Shown: piece by piece, positions 58,726 to 64,000 of the stretch
How positions within the stretch are numbered: position 1 is the first letter of the stretch
Layout of the letters: the number at the start of each line of letters is the position of its first letter
NCBI GenBank assembly: GCA_963752855.1
Contig: CAVVZX010000020.1
Span: forward strand, 1-64,000
Direction: 5' to 3'
DNA length: 64,000 nucleotides
Source: DATJPW01 sp963752855
GTDB taxonomy: Bacteria > Desulfobacterota > Desulfomonilia > Desulfomonilales > Desulfomonilaceae
Translations under genes and position numbers: made by a program
Notes under the pieces: model-generated
What the model saw: the letters and a program-made list of their open reading frames with translations, nothing else
Told to the model about the DNA's origin: nothing
The model's database searches: none

Positions 58726-59387
58726 TCATTGGACCTCAAGCAAGGTTGTTCCGAGAAACTTGCCGTCCGCGTCGAAATCGAACGCAAACTGGGCCCCGCC
58801 GACACGCTCGCAGGCATGGCAGCCATTCAGGAGCCTATATTCCACTACGAACCGTTGACCTTTGCCGGACAGCGCGATCATCTTGGGGGGCTGCTTTAGG
58901 CTCCGATCGCCACCAAAAAGCATGACCTTGGGAAACTTCTCTTTAATCCGCAAGGTACGCTTGATTTGTCTCCAATTGGTCCTTTGGTAAAAGGGCGAAG
59001 TCATCGACATCGATCATTGCGGGGTCGCCGTTCACCAGAAGCCAGCCTTGATTCTCGTTCGCTCGGAATGGATAATGGACATAAGCGAGATCCACTCGGC
59101 CCATCTTGACGAAACGCGCCAGATAGCCCGTATTGTCAGTGGATCGCGCAAACGCTACGGCCTGGGGGGACGCTCCAGCCTGGCTCATGGAATCGACAAA
59201 GCATTTCCCGAAATCAGGGGCGCTCTTTTCCGCGCACTGCTGCCTGATGCATCCTAATAGTTTTCGCCGAAGGATTCCATTCCGCGTCCTTACCGACGAC
59301 AGGGGCCTGGGCAGAAACCAATGATGCGAAAGCAATCACTGCGAGAGACCCAAGAAGGCTCCAAACTGGTTTCGGCAAGCTTTTCAT
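58726..59387 (-). CDS. Exported protein of unknown function with paired cysteines, frameshifted
   Basis: From the ATG at 59387 a signal peptide reads MKSLPKPVWSLLGSLAVIAF, with cleavage after VSA. After a shift near 59235 the sequence continues as CIRQQCAEKSAPDFGKCFVD and GYLARFVKMGRVDLAYVHYP. After a second shift near 58945 come KFPKVMLFGGDRSLKQPPKM and EYRLLNGCHACERVGGAQFA, FDFDADGKFLGTTLLEVQ. The CxxxC and CHAC pairs suggest disulfides or metal binding. I recognise no family. Confidence 0.6.
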
Positions 59388-59436
59388 TTATATTCTCCTA
59401 CAGTGATAGTCCGGCTTCGCAACCTGGCGCCTATCT

Positions 59437-61570
59437 TCACCGCATCGACAGGGAAATACGTTTACGGGGAATGTCCACTTCCAACACGGTCACGGTGACT
59501 TTTTGTTGCGGCTTCACCACTTCCGCAGGGTCCTTAACAAAACGGTTCGCCAACTGGCTTATGTGAACCAGGCCGTCCTGATGGACCCCGATATCCACAA
59601 ACGCTCCGAAACTCGTCACGTTGGTGACAATGCCGGGCACTTTCATGCCTGGTTTTACGTCTTCGATTGAATTGATATCCTCCAGCGAAACTGAAAGATT
59701 CAAATTCCGCCCGAGGATCTCTGCCCGGTTTTGCCAACTCCGACATGATGTCCGTAAGCGTAGGCAGCCCCACCTCTTCGTTGATAAAATCCTCCAAGCG
59801 GACTTTCTTGCGCAGGCCCTCGTTTTCCATGAGGTCCTTCACCGAGCAGCCCAGCCGCCGTGCAATTTGCTCGACTATCGCATATCTTTCCGGGTGCACT
59901 GCGCTTGCGTCCAGAGGATTCTCTCCATCGCTGATACGCAAGAATCCCGCAGCCTGTTCAAACGCTTTTGGTCCCAGCCGGGCCACATCGAGCAGTTCCT
60001 TTCGAGATCGGAAGGGACCCTTGGCGCCTCGATGCGATACAATGCTCTTCGCCAGGGTGGGGCCCAATCCCGATATATAGGTGAGAAGCTCCATGCTCGC
60101 GCTATTCACCTCCACCCCTACCCTATTCACGCAGGTGGCCACCACATCGTCCAGACTTCGCTTGAGAGCCGCCTGGTCCACATCGTGCTGATACTGGCCG
60201 ACTCCTATGGATTTGGGATCTATCTTTACCAACTCGGCAAGAGGGTCCTGCAAGCGCCGTCCTATGGACACCGCCCCGCGCACAGTGACATCCTGGTCGG
60301 GAAATTCTTCCCTGGCAGCCTTGGAAGCTGAGTATATGGATGCGCCGCTCTCGTTTACCATTACCACCGTAATGGATTTGGGTAGACCGAGCGAGCGTAT
60401 GAATGTCTCGGTTTCGCGACCGGCCGTGCCGTTTCCCACGGCGATGGCTTCGATTTGGAAACGGGCGCACAGTTCCTTCACTCGTGCTCGCCGCCTGTTC
60501 CGCCATTTTTTCAGATTGAGTCGGATAAATGGTCTCATGGTGGAGCAGCTTCCCCTGAGAATCAAGACAGACCAGTTTTGCTCCTGTGCGGAAGCCCGGA
60601 TCAAGGGCAAGCGCTCGTTTCCGGCCCAGAGGAGCCGATAGAAGCAGTTCAAAGAGGTTTTCCGCAAAGACTCGGATGGCTTCTTCGTCAGCCCTTTTCT
60701 TGGCCTCTTGACGCGTTTCCGTCTCCATAGAAGGGGCGAGCAGTCGTTTGTATCCGTCTTCCAGCGCCAGCTCCACCTGTTGCGCCGCCTCATTACGGGC
60801 TTTGATGACCAGCCTCCTGACCAGGCGCAAAGCTTCCTCTTCGGGCGGGCGTATCTGAAGCGAAATTACGCCTTCCTTCTCGCCCCGGAACATGGCGAGC
60901 AATCGATGCCCGGGCGTTGACGATATTTTCTCGGAATAGTCGAAGTAATCCCGGAACTTCGCTCCCTCACTCTCTTTTCCTGCGATGACCTTGGAGTGAG
61001 CCAGGCCTTTTTCAAGAAACAGCTTGCGAGTCTCCGAGCGCACTCTCGAGTCCTCGTTGATTTTTTCCGCGATGATGTCGCGGGCCCCTGCAAGAGCGTC
61101 TTCCGCTGAGTTCACTCCCTTGTCAGGGTTGACGAAGCGCAAAGCCTCACTTGCCGGATCGCAGGGTCCCTGGGCGTATAATTTGTCCGCAAGCTCTTCG
61201 AGCCCACGCTCGCGAGCTATAGTGGCCCTTGTCCTGCGCTTCGGTCGATACGGCAGATAGATGTCTTCCAGCTCCGCCATGGAATCCGCAGCCATGATGG
61301 CCTGCCGGAGATCTTCCGTGAGAAGCTCACGTTCCTCCAGAGACTTCAGTCACGGCCTCTCGGCGTTTTTCAAGCGCCGCGAGTTGTTCCAGCGCGATCG
61401 CGGATCGCGGCTGTTTGCACTTCGTCCAGGGACCCCGTGGCCTCTTTGCGGTACCGGGCAATAAAGGGCACGGTGCAGCCGTCTTCCAGTAGCTCGGCGG
61501 CCGCCCGGACCTGGTTAACCTGGATGCCTAATTCGTTTGCAATTTGTCTTGCGTGATTTTCGCCAACCAT
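59437..61570 (-). CDS. tex: Tex family transcription accessory / S1 RNA-binding protein, three frameshifts
   Basis: Joined length is about 710 residues, slightly below the usual 770. The N-terminus is VNQVRAAAELLEDGCTVPFI, ARYRKEATGSLDEVQ. After a shift near 61375 comes AELEDIYLPYRPKRRTRATI and ALALDPGFRTGAKLVCLDSQ (YqgF-like). After a shift near 60500 come AIAVGNGTAGRETETFIRSL and GPTLAKSIVSHRGAKGPFRS (helix-hairpin-helix). After a shift near 59720 comes the S1 domain PGIVTNVTSFGAFVDIGVHQ, ending RKRISLSMR. Tex binds nucleic acid and acts in transcription and stress tolerance. Confidence 0.9.
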
Positions 61571-61904
61571 AGACTACCTCAAGCGCACTGATCTGCGCCC
61601 CGATTATGCACGACTTGCCAAGTCATGGCTACAGGGGAGGAAGGAAGAAAGACCGGGAACCCGCTTTTTGTGCAAAAAGCCGGTTCCCGACCCCTCCGGC
61701 AAAAACTCTAATTGGCTAGCGGTATGTTTAAGGGTAACTCAACAGGCACCGAGTTCGAATCGCGGGTAGCGGCTGGCCTCCTGCCGGTCGTATGATACTG
61801 CGCTGACCTTTGCCTTTTAATGGGTGACCCCATTACATTTTGTCATGAGCCAAGAGCTGCATTCTGGTAGTCTGCTAGAGCCATTTTCATCTGTATCAGG
61901 ATCA
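61571..61904. other. Gap with a terminator-like hairpin
   Basis: About 330 bp between tex and the HNH gene. It holds the hairpin repeat at 61655-61712. No gene is seen. Base composition becomes AT-rich from about 61800 on. Confidence 0.5.
61655..61712. repeat. Terminator-like hairpin repeat, copy D
   Basis: cgggaacccgctttttgtgc pairs with gcaaaaagccggttcccg and is followed by acccctccggcaaaaactct. The layout matches copies A-C, although the stem is less perfect. Confidence 0.55.
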
Positions 61905-62419
61905 TCATTGTATCGGGATCAGATCGTAATCTTTCTTTCCCAAATTACATTTCCAGCAGCAGGCCAGTAGGTTCTCAGGATTATGTTTACCACCTGCCCT
62001 TTGCGATTTGATGTGATCAACTTGAGCGGAAAATCCTTCGGTTTCATGTTGCTTAAGTCAGCTCCGCAATATTGGCATTGATAATTATCACGTTGAAGGA
62101 TCTGCTCATGCAATTTCTTTGGAACTCGGGGCTTCAAATATTGATAGTATTCTTTTTGCACGATTTCTTTCATTGTGTAATTAAGGGGTCTTAGTATATA
62201 GTCTTCCAGAAGATCTTGATTTTTCAAAGAATAAACCAACACTAAGTCAACGACATCTATGGTATCCAGCAGGTTTAGCAATACTACAACTAAATTATCC
62301 TCGTCCCATTGAAATCATCGAAAGTGTATTCAAAACTCGGTCCTTTAGGCAAGGAATCTCTTAAGATAAAGAAAAGTAGTGAATTTTTGACGATTCGCTC
62401 TTTTAATCTCGTCGCTCAT
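61905..62419 (-). CDS. HNH endonuclease-like protein, frameshifted
   Basis: ATG at 62419 follows ttggaggagcc and overlaps the stop of the upstream gene. It gives MSDEIKRANRQKFTTFLYL; after shifts near 62350 and 62305 comes DEDNLVVVLLNLLDTIDVVD, then KPRVPKKLHEQILQRDNYQC, QYCGADLSN. After a shift near 62020 comes QVDHIKSQRAGGKHNPENLL, ACCWKCNLGKKDYDLIPIQ. C-x2-C ... VDHI ... HNPENL ... C-x2-CN is the complete HNH metal and catalytic signature. Total is about 170 residues. Its DNA target is unknown. It lies in AT-rich DNA unlike the genes to its left. Confidence 0.75.
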
Positions 62420-62768
62420 GGCTCCTCCAAAATGGCGCCCTTATATTCTTCTCTGCACTTTTCACATATGGCAATAAGTCTAATTCGATCTTCTTGCCTT
62501 ATTTGATAGACTCAATAGGGGTATCTATTATTGACGAAAAACAACATTCACATTTTTTGTTGGCTTTTTTAATGATGGCAAATCTAATATCTAAGGTAAT
62601 TTTGATTGGTTCCGATATCTGGGGACTCTTTTAATTTTCCTTATTTTCCATTTCTTATGAGTAAACTGGGTTCGGAGTTTAGAAAGGTCACCATAGAAGT
62701 CTACAATTTTAGCACGAATAAACTGAGCATATTTTATATATGTTAGACGAAGAAGTTTTTAAGATCAT
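62416..62768 (-). CDS. Small CxxC zinc-finger protein of unknown function, frameshifted
   Basis: ATG at 62768 after aaaggaaga. A shift in an A run near 62752 gives LLRLTYIKYAQFIRAKIVDF, YGDLSKLRTQFTHKKW; after another near 62630 comes ITLDIRFAIIKKANKKCECC; and after one near 62515 VYQIRQEDRIRLIAICEKCR, EEYKGAILEEP. The paired CECC and CEKC motifs could bind zinc. Its TGA overlaps the HNH start (ATGA), so the two should be translated together. No family recognised. Confidence 0.55.
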
Positions 62769-62948
62769 TCTTCCTTTGAAGCGAGAGTCTTCTTGCTTAT
62801 AGCTGGTGTAGAGATCCATCAAGATTCGTTGGCCACAAAATACGAAAAAGAAAAAAGATCGGTAAGATGAAGAAAAGGAATCCGGCCAAACAAAAGTGCC
62901 TTCAATTCTTCTTAGCTCAACGGTTCGTCTAACCGAAAATATGATAAT

Positions 62949-63559
62949 TCAAGAAAGGAAAGCCTGCGCCATTGCCTTTTCAACAAGCTCTCTTGTCCTG
63001 GTCTTAAAGCTCTTTTTCTTGTGCCAAAGAACATTTCGAGACTCAAAAGCTAGAAAGTCTATGATCTTTAGGCAATCGTTTACGACTTGAGGCAATCCGC
63101 TTACATCCAGCAACAATCCCATAGGCAGGAAGTGTATGAACTTGTTGCGGAGTGTGTTCAGCATCTTAACGCTTTCTGGTTTGGGTTCCTTGAGGTTTAA
63201 AGGGCTGGCTATGAACATACATCAGCATTCGATCAGATTTTTTTCTCCAAAGCTCTCCTAACTCTCTCCATTTCCTCCTCATAGAGTTTACGTCCTGATT
63301 TGATCTTCTTATAAAGATTCAGAAAAGTATCAAGTTTACGTTTTGGCCAAACGTTATCATGTCGCTTGAAGGCAGCTATCCATTCTTTCTCACATTCTTC
63401 TGTTAAGACATTGAGTCCGTTAGATCCCTTCAAAGCCAACACCATGAATCCTTGAAGGGCATTGTGAAGTGCAATTACTATCCATTTCCAGTAATGAGGG
63501 TTGTCAATCACCTTTGGAAGCTGCTCGCATAACATCTCCAAGGAGATTACAGCTTCCAT
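62949..63559 (-). CDS. Conserved-looking helical protein with a HEPN-like R-x4-H motif, frameshifted
   Basis: Starts at 63559 with MEAVISLEMLCEQLPKVIDN, PHYWKWIVIALHNALQGFMV, ALKGSNGLNVLTEE, then KRKLDTFLNLYKKIKS. After shifts near 63290 and 63190 it continues as DRMLMYVHSQPFKPQGTQT and ESVKMLNTLRNKFIHFLPMG, then VVNDCLKIIDFLAFESRNVL. The stretch LRNKFIHF fits the R-x4-H motif of HEPN ribonucleases, and the protein looks all-helical with about 190 residues. HEPN assignment is inference from motif and helices only. It lies upstream of the zinc-finger/HNH pair on the same strand, in AT-rich DNA. Confidence 0.5.
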
Positions 63560-64000
63560 AGCCTCATCTGTTTGTGAGCGAGCTTCTCATTTTTAGAGGA
63601 TTATTTCCTCGATTCAACACATAAGCCGTTTCCTTTGGGGCCTTTTTCCCGCTTTTTTACAAGATAGGCAAACTTTTTCAGACCCTAATCATTAACCTCA
63701 AGTATATAAACCCCTTAGCTTCTGATCAGTTCGGTGTAATGATGGAAAAAACCTTGGGATGTCAGGCCAATTAGAAAGAATTGGAAAACCCGTCCATTCC
63801 TCAACAATAAAACAGGCGATGAAATCGAAAACACCTATTCGAGAACAAACCTCTCCTGGACCTACCGAGATCGTTCGAGGCTTAGCCATTTGCACGGAAA
63901 AACCTATTTTTTTTTCATGTCCCCCCCCTTATCTTCTCTGACCGAAACATCGCGGAGAATTGATTACGAAAGCCTGAGAAACATTTGTCGCGAAGAACGA
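63560..64000. other. AT-rich right end without a supported gene
   Basis: About 440 bp. Frames on both strands around 63700-63940 are open for 60-65 codons, but neither has a ribosome site or a family I recognise. A T run lies at 63908-63917. The sequence may be the start of a further acquired gene outside the window. Confidence 0.35.

Noticed and set aside
63698..63941. Overlapping 60-65-codon frames on both strands at the right end
   Set aside because: Neither has a ribosome site or a recognisable domain; the window ends too soon to judge.

Overview
The window looks like a stretch of chromosome from a strictly anaerobic bacterium of the Desulfobacterota (former Deltaproteobacteria), perhaps a Desulfomonile- or Syntrophobacter-like organism. 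This is inferred from gene content: Liv-type ABC importers paired with CoA ligases, sigma-54 two-component regulation, a molybdopterin oxidoreductase next to a phenylacetate-CoA ligase, sodium-pump decarboxylase subunits and many PAS/REC kinases. No rRNA or tRNA gene was seen to test it. About half of the long genes carry one or more apparent frameshifts, and a roughly 310-base T-rich tract without C joins two copies of one gene segment. The sequence therefore looks like an error-prone, probably metagenomic assembly. I give each broken gene as one locus and state where the frame changes.

Layout. 1-2.3 kb: 3' part of an outer-membrane porin, a small exported protein and a single-Cache periplasmic protein. 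2.5-14.7 kb (minus strand): a solute-uptake system with its own regulator. A tiny Fis-like protein, a binding protein, LivH, LivM, LivG, LivF and an acyl-CoA ligase form one operon. A second binding protein, an NtrC-type regulator and a PAS histidine kinase lie just upstream. Both binding-protein units are preceded by near-identical -24/-12 (sigma-54) promoters and by a shared palindromic box 93-95 bp further upstream, so the kinase/regulator pair probably controls uptake and CoA activation of a carboxylic acid. 15.6-22.1 kb: a hybrid kinase and an RND/MMPL exporter interrupted by the T-rich tract. 22.6-30.7 kb: TerC, a Ca2+-type P-ATPase, OadG/OadB, an Smr protein and a glycogen/starch synthase. 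30.8-37.8 kb: toxin-antitoxin genes, an outer-membrane protein, two tandem sugar-phosphate isomerase-like proteins, and a YeiH-type transporter with a 57-residue membrane partner.

37.9-50 kb: PaaK, a ferredoxin-like subunit and a molybdopterin oxidoreductase (possible anaerobic aromatic metabolism), then two IclR regulators, a tripartite TctBAC carboxylate transporter, a 2-hydroxyacid dehydrogenase and a gluconokinase-like FGGY kinase. The last group would fit uptake of 2-ketogluconate, its reduction to gluconate, and phosphorylation. 50-61.6 kb: mixed housekeeping and accessory genes (hydrolase, GT39 glycosyltransferase, MBL hydrolase, MazEF, GNAT, exported CMD-fold protein, PiT phosphate transporter, Tex). 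61.9-63.6 kb: visibly AT-rich DNA with an HNH endonuclease, a CxxC zinc-finger protein and a protein with a HEPN-like R-x4-H motif, a candidate acquired island.

Several dispersed repeats link the regions: a ~125-bp MITE-like element (15.0 and 43.4 kb, with fragments elsewhere), a ~230-bp inverted pair (42.2 and 48.2 kb) centred on a perfect 40-nt palindrome, and related terminator-like hairpins (51.2 and 61.7 kb).
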